Made by a program: the position numbers and the translations under genes | Assembly (NCBI GenBank): GCA_018971765.1 | Contig: JAGXAA010000036.1 | Location: 1 to 9,530, forward strand | Direction: 5' to 3' | Origin: Patescibacteria group bacterium | GTDB lineage: Bacteria > Patescibacteriota > Minisyncoccia > Phycocordibacterales > GWA1-40-21 | DNA: 9,530 bases | Shown here: positions 1 to 6,689 of the stretch, one piece after another | Layout: every line of letters begins with the position of its first letter | Numbering within the stretch: position 1 is the first letter of the stretch | Notes under the pieces: generated by a model | Seen by the model: the letters and a program-made list of their open reading frames with translations, nothing else | Database searches by the model: none | What the model was told of the DNA's origin: nothing

Positions 1-2
1 CG

Positions 3-89
3 TTAAGAAACAAGATCGGATTGTTTGACGATATGGTTATGGAAGTTTGCTCGGGTCTTTGGAACTACCATCTGAGATATTCATCGTAA
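3..89 (+). CDS. Possible C-terminal end of a transposase (partial at window edge)
   Basis: A plus-strand frame is open from the window edge to a TAA at 87-89, giving about 28 residues. The peptide contains FDDMVMEVCSGLWNYHLRYS. An acidic pair, then a V-C-x-G-L-x-N-x-x-L pattern just before the stop, resembles the C-terminal tail of DDE-type transposases as I remember them. It is the only plus-strand coding candidate in the window and runs against every other gene. The stretch is far too short to name a family, and the gene start lies outside the window. It could be a live insertion sequence, a remnant, or a chance open frame. Confidence 0.3.
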   Translation, partial: LRNKIGLFDDMVMEVCSGLWNYHLRYSS

Positions 90-206
90 TTCCTCCCCTT
101 TTGGGAGAATCTCGTCTCGTTTGAGACTATATGGCAACAGGTCTATTATCCACAGATGATGATTTGACGGGGACATAACTGGTCCCCTCCCACCCCGTAC
201 GCGCAC
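90..206. repeat. Cluster of short palindromes, possible mobile-element end
   Basis: No gene is credible here. Three small perfect stems follow the putative transposase stop: CTCCC/GGGAG at 93-107, GTCTC/GAGAC with a GTTT loop at 114-127, and GGGGAC/GTCCCC with a 7-nt loop at 169-187. The last is followed by a C-rich tract to about 196. Palindromes of the GGGGAC...GTCCCC type are familiar from REP-like or element-end sequences, so this may be the right end of the element encoding the upstream tail. Only one end is in the window, so no terminal inverted repeat or target duplication can be shown. Confidence 0.3.
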
Positions 207-245
207 AAAAAACCGCCCGCGAAGGGCAAAAGGGATCGCGGGCGG
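207..245 (-). terminator. Rho-independent terminator of the glycan operon
   Basis: A perfect 10-bp GC-rich inverted repeat, CCGCCCGCGA (213-222) and TCGCGGGCGG (236-245), encloses a 13-nt loop. Read on the minus strand, the hairpin is followed directly by six T residues (207-212). It starts 13 bp beyond the stop of the DUF4254 gene, the last gene of the minus-strand operon. This is the strongest terminator in the window and sets the operon's 3' end. Confidence 0.9.
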
Positions 246-258
246 GGCTCACTGAAAC

Positions 259-837
259 CTAGTTATCAAAATGTTTAATATATTTTCTCACCCTTGCATC
301 ATTATAAATCTTTACAGGTTGTTGGATTTCAAAAAATACATCCTTCTTTAATAATCGTTCTATATAAAAATCAAGAAAATTGCTAATACTTTCAATTTGA
401 CCTAAAAGTATTTTCTCCTTTTCTAGATATTCTAACCTCAAATCATCTTCTTCAATTACAGAGATCATTTTCTGGACAACTGATGATTTAATGAAAATTA
501 TGGATAATCTATCTATTAGCATCCCAGGACTCTCACTATAAAAAGAGCTCTCTGATCCTTTAGAAACATCTAGGAGACTATATAACACCGTATCAATTTC
601 TCTGATTAAATCATTTCTCTGTTGGTTATGAATATCAATATTCTTTTTTACTTCTGCAACATGCTTGTCTCCCAGCTCAGATAATCTCGCCGAATCTTCT
701 AAATCCCAAAGAGTTTTATTGGTTTTAATAATGAGATAAGTCAGCTTCTGGATTTCATCATCATACGTACTATTCATTTTAGGATTTTTAATAAAGTCAA
801 AAAATATTGATGAGATTTTAGAAAATGTAATTGTCAT
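259..837 (-). CDS. DUF4254 family protein, glycan-cluster associated
   Basis: The 192-residue protein matches what I recall of the DUF4254 family. Landmarks are LWDLEDSAR (residues 43-51), NQQRNDLIREID (71-82), SPGMLIDRLSI (103-113) and KIYND near the C-terminus (176-180). It is mostly helical and charged, with no signal peptide or membrane segment, so a cytoplasmic protein is expected. The biochemical function is unknown to me. Members are often found beside lipopolysaccharide or heptosyltransferase-type genes, which fits the GT9 domain three genes upstream. It is the last gene of the operon, 9 bp after the pyruvyl transferase gene, with the terminator just downstream. The first ATG is used; ATG codon 21 is an alternative because conserved similarity begins only near residue 27. 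No Shine-Dalgarno sequence is visible. Confidence 0.8.
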   Translation of the reverse strand: MTITFSKISSIFFDFIKNPKMNSTYDDEIQKLTYLIIKTNKTLWDLEDSARLSELGDKHVAEVKKNIDIHNQQRNDLIREIDTVLYSLLDVSKGSESSFYSESPGMLIDRLSIIFIKSSVVQKMISVIEEDDLRLEYLEKEKILLGQIESISNFLDFYIERLLKKDVFFEIQQPVKIYNDARVRKYIKHFDN

Positions 838-846
838 AAATTTGAT

Positions 847-1602
847 TTATTTATCAACTGATCTCCTAAAAGAAATGTTTGGAAAATTTCTCAAAGAATA
901 ATCAAATACGGCTTTGTTTTTATAATATGAATTTGGAAATAAATTGACCTTCTTACCAAGCAAGGCAGCACATATCGCTACATGCAACCTGTCAGTATTT
1001 ATCTCTTCATACTGATTCAAAGAATTAATAATCTCTTCCAAGGGCTTGGTCGCGTAACCATTATAAGAAAGATCATTATTAGTATTCGGAATACGATCCA
1101 ATATCGATTCTTTGTCTTTACGAAAAGCATTTAGTACCCCTTTTCCATCTTGAGACTTTGGGAAGTCATTATAAAATGCGCAATCATGCCATAGATAAAC
1201 ATTTCCTTTCAAGAAATTTTGCTTAACAAAATCGAAAGTGACCCTCTCCCGACAAAAAACCGTAATATCGCCAGATAAATTATTTAACGTATTAATCTGC
1301 TTATCTCCAAAAATAGTATGGGGAAGGATAACTATTTCTTTATACAAATCATGTTTTTTATTCAAGAAATCCCTCACATTTGAGTAGTAATCAACAAAAT
1401 TACCGCCACCATCTATAAACAAAACATTGTTAATTTTAGATGAATTAATTTCGACATAATTCTCCCTAATATTTAATTCATTTAATAATATTTTTGTCCC
1501 GTGCCAAATAAGCGAGTCTCCATAATTACCAGGAAAACGATAGAAATCGACCTTGGTATCTCTGTATTTTCCCAAAAATTTATTTAGGTCAACTTCTTCC
1601 AT
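847..1602 (-). CDS. Polysaccharide pyruvyl transferase family protein
   Basis: The 251-residue protein has the hallmarks of the polysaccharide pyruvyl transferase family (PssM/CsaB-like, GT-B-like fold). They are FPGNYGDSLIWHG near the N-terminus (23-35), FIDGGGNF (62-69), a central ILPHTIF (92-98), CRERVTFDFVKQ (117-128), and INTDRLHVAICAALLGKKV (201-219) near the C-terminus. Family enzymes move pyruvate from phosphoenolpyruvate onto a sugar hydroxyl, forming an acidic ketal on exopolysaccharide or cell-wall polymers. This protein is somewhat shorter than many members, but the N- and C-terminal signatures are both present. The gene starts 3 bp after the stop of the methyltransferase gene and has no visible Shine-Dalgarno sequence. 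A cytoplasmic role on lipid-linked or nucleotide-activated glycan is inferred. The exact acceptor cannot be read from the sequence. Confidence 0.85.
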   Translation of the reverse strand: MEEVDLNKFLGKYRDTKVDFYRFPGNYGDSLIWHGTKILLNELNIRENYVEINSSKINNVLFIDGGGNFVDYYSNVRDFLNKKHDLYKEIVILPHTIFGDKQINTLNNLSGDITVFCRERVTFDFVKQNFLKGNVYLWHDCAFYNDFPKSQDGKGVLNAFRKDKESILDRIPNTNNDLSYNGYATKPLEEIINSLNQYEEINTDRLHVAICAALLGKKVNLFPNSYYKNKAVFDYSLRNFPNISFRRSVDK

Positions 1603-1605
1603 ATA

Positions 1606-2625
1606 TTATTTAAACTCACATACAATAATCTTCGGTCTTAAATACGCATCGACATTGGTTATAAACTTCAGATGTAGTGATTGAACAATCTTAAATTGTG
1701 ATTTATGCAAAATCGGTTCAATAAGCTCGTACTCACTGGTATAGATAACTAACCTCCCACTATTATTTAATGCATTTTCGCTATATTGAATAAAAGTCGT
1801 GTATAGTTTCTCCAAGTCTTCATTCTTTGAGATTAACATGCCAAAAGGTAGATCTGACACAATCGCATCAAATATACCGAGGTCTGGCTTATCAAAAATA
1901 TCCGCTTCTTTAACCTGCACCCTCTTTATGAGTCCTGCTTTTTTAATATTCTTAATAGATAAAGACAAGTGTTTCTTGTTATTATCAAACCCTATCAACT
2001 TCTCTAAATTCGGATAACATTGCGCAGCTTCAATCAGTAATGTCGCACTGCCTGAAAAAACATTCAGATACGAATGAGCTGAGTCGAGATTACAAAAAGA
2101 ATTAACAGCGTACGCCACGGTCGGATCCATTGCCCCGCTCATGTTAGCAACTTTATAATCTCTTACGGAAAGCGGGCGTGGCGTTATTTGAATACCAATC
2201 TCCCAAATATCTTCTGGTTTGATAATGTGTATTTTCAAGTCTGCCTCATCACCTTCTTTCATTCTATAGGTATCCTGAATGTATTTTGCGATACCTCTTA
2301 CTTCAGATGAATCAGGTCCTGCGCAACTAATTTTAAATGTTTTGAAACTATCGTATTTAACAACAATATCAATAAGGTTCCCTAAGATAGACTTATGGTT
2401 TGAAATATACATTGGGTGATAAATATCGCTTTGTGTAATCAGATATGCGCGTGCAATACTTCTTAGTTTTTTTACTTCTCGAATGTTGTCTTCTGAAAAT
2501 TCTACAAATATTGAATCTATGTCTTCGCCAATTGTTTCAAGATTAAGTTCTTTCAACTCACCCAAAACTACAGGCTTTAAGCCTGTTACATACGATAATT
2601 TTATTTTTATCTCTGGACCGTTCAT
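1606..2625 (-). CDS. THUMP-domain class I SAM-dependent RNA methyltransferase (TrmN/Trm14/RlmL-like)
   Basis: The 339-residue protein has an N-terminal ferredoxin-like/THUMP region (about 1-148, beginning with SYVTGLKPVVLGELKEL) and a Rossmann methyltransferase domain (about 160-339). RPLSVRDYK (150-158) and the following GAMDPTVAYAV match the linker of the UPF0020/THUMP family. Motif I is LNVFSGSATLLIEAA (187-201), where a serine replaces the usual cysteine of the family's CGSGT. Motif IV is DLPFG (258-262), the N/D-x-P-F/Y-G catalytic motif of exocyclic N2-guanine methyltransferases. Relatives make m2G at tRNA position 6 or in 23S rRNA. The start codon overlaps the stop of the glycosyltransferase fusion by ATGA, so translation is probably coupled. 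An RNA enzyme inside a glycan operon is unexpected. The substrate is not determinable here. Confidence 0.85.
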   Translation of the reverse strand: MNGPEIKIKLSYVTGLKPVVLGELKELNLETIGEDIDSIFVEFSEDNIREVKKLRSIARAYLITQSDIYHPMYISNHKSILGNLIDIVVKYDSFKTFKISCAGPDSSEVRGIAKYIQDTYRMKEGDEADLKIHIIKPEDIWEIGIQITPRPLSVRDYKVANMSGAMDPTVAYAVNSFCNLDSAHSYLNVFSGSATLLIEAAQCYPNLEKLIGFDNNKKHLSLSIKNIKKAGLIKRVQVKEADIFDKPDLGIFDAIVSDLPFGMLISKNEDLEKLYTTFIQYSENALNNSGRLVIYTSEYELIEPILHKSQFKIVQSLHLKFITNVDAYLRPKIIVCEFK

Positions 2626-4313
2626 ATGTTTATTTTGACTGTGTTGAAAACATCAGAAACCCTAATCCTATCCATACAAAACTCCTCACAACATCTTATC
2701 TCTTCTTCTCTGCTATTATGAGAACAAAGCTTGTGTCGATCTTTAGCATAAATGGATACCACATTTTTTGATAAATGTAAATATTTTGGATGAGTTGCCC
2801 CGAAGATTATAAAAGATTTTCTATTAAAGCTTTGTGCAATAACTATTGGACCAGAGTCATTCCCCACAATAAAACTACAGTGTTTAATGAGGGAGATCAT
2901 ATCTGATAAGGAGTAATCTTTTTCTAAAACTACGCATTTTATGCCTAATTCTTTTTCAATCAAGTCCTTTAGCTTGGCAAATTTATCATGACCCCAATTT
3001 CTCTTTTTTTCTTCCCACCAGCTCGTACAAGGCGCAATGAGGGCATACTCCCCTTCGATGATATTTGACCACAATTCAGAGAGTATTGGAATTTCATCCA
3101 TTTTAATATCAGAAAAACCGACTGATTCCATGTATCCCTGTATATATGTCTTTTTGTTGTCACTCCTCTCATGAACAAGTCTCACGATAGCGTCGGCATG
3201 AATTTTTCCATCAACTAAATCATTAAACGGATATATTTTGTTGTATACATCAAATAATTTACCGGCTTCCTTTATTTCGGTTGCCAAGGAAACATTATTA
3301 ACATATTTTGAGAGAAATCTTGCAACGGGCTCAGTCATAACAACATCTCCCAAGTGTCCAGTTCTTACCAAACAAATTGATTTAATTTCTCCTTTCTCTA
3401 TCCTTCTTCTTAAATATTTTCCGTACCAATTAACCAGTGTCATATCATAGACAATTTTATCGTCACTAATAATCGTTCCCCAAAAAGTCCTATGTTCTGA
3501 GAACCACCTCTTTTTTATTTCATCGATATTATCTTTAAATTCCGTAACATATCCCTTAATAGTTTTAATCCTTTCCATCCAAGGAGCATTTTTGCTTGAT
3601 GTTGAATCATTTTCAAACTCAGCAAGCTTTTTCCATTTATCATATATATCACTGGCTTTTCCCCGAAACTCGAAGTGTAATAACTTCGCTTCACTTGCGG
3701 GAATAATAAATGGATTCCAATGATATTCTCCAAAGAAATCAGGATTATTTTCAGTACGAATATAGTGTCCACCGACAACCACTTCCATATTGTCATGATT
3801 TTTGACGATCGCTTTTCTGAAATGACCATATTTTTGCCAATCTCTTTCGGGCCAAGGATAAAAATACTTTGTGGTATCAATAGGGTGTGTTGGTGAGCAT
3901 GTGTAGTCCTTAAAGGTATAATCAAATAAAGCATTGGCCCAACCTATTGTTGCATACGGTATATTATTATCTTCTAATCGAGCAACAAAATCATGAACAT
4001 CTTTCTCTTTAATAGAAAGAAACTCATCTGTATCAAGAAAAATGAACCAATCTATTTTATAATTTTCTTTAGCATACTTTAAAAGTCGGTTAGCTATTCT
4101 TGCATGATCGAAAACAGGATCCTTTTCTTCGATAACAATGACTCTTGGATCATTATTATACGATTCCAGTATCTTTTTAGTACCATCAGTCGAACAATTA
4201 TCAGCGATAAATATATAATCAAAAGCAAGATCTAGATGATAAGAAATGTTTAAACCTATGTATGATTCCTCATTCCTTACGGACATGAGGATTGCAATTT
4301 TATTGCGTTCCAT
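2622..4313 (-). CDS. Two-domain glycosyltransferase: GT2-like + GT9 (heptosyltransferase-like)
   Basis: This is a 563-residue fusion. Residues 1-270 form a GT-A domain of the Glyco_tranf_2_4/GT2-like type: an N-terminal ILMSVRNEESYI, DNCSTDGT (38-45) and the metal-binding DTDEF (94-98). Residues about 312-563 form a GT9 GT-B domain: ICLVRTGHLGDVVMTEPVARFL (313-334), APCTSWWEEKKRNW (427-440) and GNDSGP (484-489), the nucleotide-sugar binding end. A cysteine-rich C-terminus (Cys530, 541, 542, 546, then MDRI) also matches GT9 proteins. The polypeptide probably adds two sugars in succession at the cytoplasmic face. GT9 members classically transfer heptose, but donors cannot be read here. A TGnTATAAT box lies directly before the ATG with no Shine-Dalgarno sequence, suggesting a leaderless transcript. 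It shares an ATGA overlap with the next gene. Confidence 0.88.
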   Translation of the reverse strand: MERNKIAILMSVRNEESYIGLNISYHLDLAFDYIFIADNCSTDGTKKILESYNNDPRVIVIEEKDPVFDHARIANRLLKYAKENYKIDWFIFLDTDEFLSIKEKDVHDFVARLEDNNIPYATIGWANALFDYTFKDYTCSPTHPIDTTKYFYPWPERDWQKYGHFRKAIVKNHDNMEVVVGGHYIRTENNPDFFGEYHWNPFIIPASEAKLLHFEFRGKASDIYDKWKKLAEFENDSTSSKNAPWMERIKTIKGYVTEFKDNIDEIKKRWFSEHRTFWGTIISDDKIVYDMTLVNWYGKYLRRRIEKGEIKSICLVRTGHLGDVVMTEPVARFLSKYVNNVSLATEIKEAGKLFDVYNKIYPFNDLVDGKIHADAIVRLVHERSDNKKTYIQGYMESVGFSDIKMDEIPILSELWSNIIEGEYALIAPCTSWWEEKKRNWGHDKFAKLKDLIEKELGIKCVVLEKDYSLSDMISLIKHCSFIVGNDSGPIVIAQSFNRKSFIIFGATHPKYLHLSKNVVSIYAKDRHKLCSHNSREEEIRCCEEFCMDRIRVSDVFNTVKINI

Positions 4314-4319
4314 AGACCA

Positions 4320-4328
4320 ATTATAGCA
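4320..4328 (-). promoter_or_regulatory. Extended -10 promoter element upstream of the GT2-GT9 fusion
   Basis: On the minus strand the 39-bp gap between two glycosyltransferase genes contains TGCTATAAT, a perfect extended -10 (TGnTATAAT). Six bases then precede the ATG at 4311-4313, so the expected start of transcription falls on or next to the A of the start codon. No convincing -35 hexamer lies 16-18 bp upstream, which is normal for extended -10 promoters. No ribosome binding site fits in the gap. The reading is an internal, leaderless promoter for the distal four genes. Confidence 0.55.
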
Positions 4329-4352
4329 GTTATGGTCAAATTTTAGAACTTG

Positions 4353-5105
4353 CTACTTAAGTAAATTATCGAGATAGTTTTTGAATTTATAAAAAGCTGG
4401 ATGATCCGGATAGACCGCGTGAAATAAGACAATATCATCAAGATTATTTATATCCTTATTTTCATTCGGACCAATAAGCATATATTTATCTTTTGGTAAG
4501 ACAAATAACTGACCATCTTGTAATGACTTAGTAAGAGCAATAGCTAAAGCACCCTGCTCATCATGATGTGTCTGATCTTCAGGTTTAACGTTTTCTTTCC
4601 ACCATTCGTATTCTTTGATAAGAGATTGTGTGATATCAAATCCAGCTTTCTGAATAAATAATCCCGCATTTACAAATGGTGTCTTGTTTGTGGCCTTCCT
4701 TGCCATCGCCCCATGTTGCCAAGATTGACCATAATATTCATCCATAATTGCGAATCCTGAATTCTGATCTGACAAAAACGAATCAATTTCTTTAGGATAT
4801 TTAAGTAGGAACACATCAGAATCAACATAAAATTCTGTCTGACTTACATCAATCCTTGGCGCTGGACACCATTTCATCCAAGTAGCTTTTGAAGAAACAG
4901 AAAATATTGACTCTCCTTGTTTAGGAAATTGCCTAACACCGACATCGAGGCCGAAAAGGTGCTCAGATACTTCACTCTCATCATCTGTATAGATGATGTA
5001 TTGATGCTCATCACCAAATTGTTTTTTAAACGATAAAATACTGTATCGTAACAGTTCTATATTCTTCGAGATATGATCACCCCAAATAGACCATCTAAAA
5101 ATCAT
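4353..5105 (-). CDS. GT-A-fold glycosyltransferase, family unassigned
   Basis: The 250-residue protein has a central YVDSDVFLLKYP (93-104) whose D-S-D (95-97) looks like the DxD metal and nucleotide-sugar binding motif of GT-A enzymes. Further along are FVNAGLFIQKAGFD and a HHDEQGALAIAL segment, the usual layout of retaining GT8/mannosyltransferase-like folds (an acceptor-pocket N-A-G followed by D-E-Q). There is no signal peptide or membrane helix. Its start overlaps the stop of the upstream GT4-like gene by ATGA, so the two are probably translated together. I cannot assign a CAZy family with confidence. Sugar transfer in the same glycan pathway is inferred from the fold motifs and neighbours. 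Confidence 0.7.
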   Translation of the reverse strand: MIFRWSIWGDHISKNIELLRYSILSFKKQFGDEHQYIIYTDDESEVSEHLFGLDVGVRQFPKQGESIFSVSSKATWMKWCPAPRIDVSQTEFYVDSDVFLLKYPKEIDSFLSDQNSGFAIMDEYYGQSWQHGAMARKATNKTPFVNAGLFIQKAGFDITQSLIKEYEWWKENVKPEDQTHHDEQGALAIALTKSLQDGQLFVLPKDKYMLIGPNENKDINNLDDIVLFHAVYPDHPAFYKFKNYLDNLLK

Positions 5106-6385
5106 GTAGATAAATTCTTACGTATAAAATCTTTAAGGATTGCAGGAAAGTTAAACCTATTGATTGAGATACTATTTTTATCGCCCATCTCTTTCTTAAT
5201 AGACGAATCCAGTGTTGCTGCATAGATAATTTTCTCTGAGAAAAGTTCCATGTTCCTAGGGTCGACATAGACTGCTTCATCTTTATCGAAAGCATCCACA
5301 GCACCATCAACATCACTAATGATAGTAGCGTAATCCATACCCTTACCAAAAAGCTTCGCTTCTATTGAGGTATGCGGGAACGGATCCATTAAGGAGGGAA
5401 TGCAGACAATATTCGTATTTTCTGTTCTTAAAACTGTCTTCCATATTTCAGGGTTAAAATCATCGATAACTACATATCGCTCAGTTGCACTCAAGATTTT
5501 TTTAACCTCTTCAAAATAGTTATTTTCACCAGAATTATTGGGCATTTGAAGAATAAGATGATAATCTGGAAGATCTTTATATATTTTAGACCAAGCTAAA
5601 GCCAATTCTTTAAATCCTTTAGCTATTGAACATCGTCCCCATGCAAATATAATTTTGTCTTTCTCTTCTATTTTTATTCCATATTTTTCAAGATCACGGT
5701 TTGAAAACTTTTTAGAGAGAAAATCGGCATATTTGTCAAAATACAGACCGTTTTGTAAAAAGTCATCATCATCAAATACTAATCCATAATCTTCCGACAT
5801 TCTTTTGGCAAACGTCTTGCCGAGAGCAATGATTTTTGAATTTTCATCTTTTTTAACAATATCGAAACACAACTGTTCTGCTCTTATACGATTATTTCTC
5901 AATTCAGTATCACCAAACGCATGATTCTTTCCGGTACTCAGCGGAAAATAAAAACATTTTAAATTTTTGTCATTTATCAGCTCTCTGTATTTTGCAAAAA
6001 AGAGAAAGGGTGTGTCGTTTAAAATTATGTAATTCTCTTCATTTTGATCAAGAACTAAATTTAACGAAGTCACCAAGGATACACATGTATAATCCCATTC
6101 TTTAAAACTACGCCACATATCCCACTCACTCTGACCTTTTGTTGTATTACACAATGGGATTAAAATTCCCTCTGTTTTATTTACTAAATTGACTGATGCT
6201 TGAAAACACTCCTTGTTAAAAACTTTTGAGCTTTTATCTACATTTACATATGCAATACTTACTCTCAAATTAATATCGCCAGTAAGTTCATTTAGAGCAT
6301 TTATTATATTTTTAGCTATTGTACCTACCCCAGAATAATGAGTTCCAATACCATCATAGGTCGCAATAATTAGATGTTTTCTCAT
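5102..6385 (-). CDS. GT4-like family glycosyltransferase
   Basis: The 427-residue protein has GT-B architecture. The N-terminal domain begins with IIATYDGIGTHYSGVGTIAKNI (glycine loop about 12-21). The C-terminal domain starts around FAWGRCSIAKGFKELALAW (248-266), the typical G-R-x-x-x-x-K-G donor-site segment. The signature PSLMDPFPHTSIEA (330-343) corresponds to the EX7E motif of GT4, with Asp334 replacing the first glutamate and Glu342 as the second. There is no membrane segment, so it probably works at the inner face of the membrane on a nucleotide-sugar donor. It is the first biosynthetic gene of the operon, 12 bp after the regulator gene, and overlaps the next gene by ATGA. The ATG has no Shine-Dalgarno sequence. 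Donor and acceptor sugars are unknown. Confidence 0.82.
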   Translation of the reverse strand: MRKHLIIATYDGIGTHYSGVGTIAKNIINALNELTGDINLRVSIAYVNVDKSSKVFNKECFQASVNLVNKTEGILIPLCNTTKGQSEWDMWRSFKEWDYTCVSLVTSLNLVLDQNEENYIILNDTPFLFFAKYRELINDKNLKCFYFPLSTGKNHAFGDTELRNNRIRAEQLCFDIVKKDENSKIIALGKTFAKRMSEDYGLVFDDDDFLQNGLYFDKYADFLSKKFSNRDLEKYGIKIEEKDKIIFAWGRCSIAKGFKELALAWSKIYKDLPDYHLILQMPNNSGENNYFEEVKKILSATERYVVIDDFNPEIWKTVLRTENTNIVCIPSLMDPFPHTSIEAKLFGKGMDYATIISDVDGAVDAFDKDEAVYVDPRNMELFSEKIIYAATLDSSIKKEMGDKNSISINRFNFPAILKDFIRKNLST

Positions 6386-6397
6386 AAATTTCGCATA

Positions 6398-6610
6398 TTA
6401 AAACCACATCAGCTCACGAGGTTCAATTTTTAATGCTTTTGCAATTTTCTCAATATTTTCGACGGAGACATTTCTTTCGCCTCGTTCGATATCGCTAATA
6501 TAGGTGCGATGAAGACCGCAACGCGAAGCAAGCTTCTCTTGCGAGTATTCTTCTTTTACGCGAAGCTCTTTTATCCGTTTACCTAATTTTTGCTTAATAT
6601 CCTCTGCCAT
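6398..6610 (-). CDS. XRE-family helix-turn-helix transcriptional regulator
   Basis: This 70-residue protein is essentially one lambda-Cro/XRE DNA-binding domain. The sequence KLGKRIKELRVKEEYSQEKLA leads into the helix-turn-helix at about 23-43 (SQEKLASRCGLHRTYISDIERG), followed by the usual NVSVENIEKIAKAL and a short C-terminal tail. There is no sensor or dimerisation domain beyond it, so it probably binds DNA as a dimer and responds to concentration rather than a ligand. It heads the seven-gene minus-strand operon, 12 bp before the first glycosyltransferase gene. The upstream DNA carries GACTACA direct repeats and an imperfect inverted repeat, a plausible autoregulatory operator. Similar small proteins occur as restriction-modification controllers and as antitoxins, but no partner gene of either kind is present here. 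Confidence 0.88.
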   Translation of the reverse strand: MAEDIKQKLGKRIKELRVKEEYSQEKLASRCGLHRTYISDIERGERNVSVENIEKIAKALKIEPRELMWF

Positions 6611-6615
6611 ACAAT

Positions 6616-6675
6616 GTTACTTATTGACTACAATATAGCTTTTCGTATAAAATAAGACTACAGACTATAAGTGAC
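6616..6675 (-). promoter_or_regulatory. Candidate operator/promoter of the glycan operon
   Basis: On the plus strand GACTACA occurs at 6626-6632 and again at 6656-6662, exactly 30 bp apart (about three helical turns). A third partial copy, GACTA, is at 6663-6667. The same sites lie within an imperfect inverted repeat whose arms, 6616-6632 (GTTACTTATTGACTACA) and 6659-6675, match at 12 of 17 positions. On the minus strand a possible -10, TATATT (6632-6637), abuts the box nearest the regulator gene, 21 bp before its ATG. No good -35 is visible. Binding here by the XRE protein to repress its own operon is inference. Confidence 0.4.
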
Positions 6676-6689
6676 ATATAGTTTTGAGT

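Noticed and set aside
37..84. Minus-strand 15-codon frame (MNISDGSSKDPSKLP) behind a strong GGGGAGGA ribosome-binding-like sequence
   Set aside because: It is the best Shine-Dalgarno-like site in the window, but the frame is tiny. It lies antisense to the putative transposase tail, and the G-rich stretch is one arm of a small palindrome. Chance is the simpler explanation.
6398..6610. XRE gene as an antitoxin or restriction-modification controller
   Set aside because: No toxin, restriction or DNA methyltransferase gene is adjacent. The only methyltransferase in the operon has a THUMP domain and is RNA-type.
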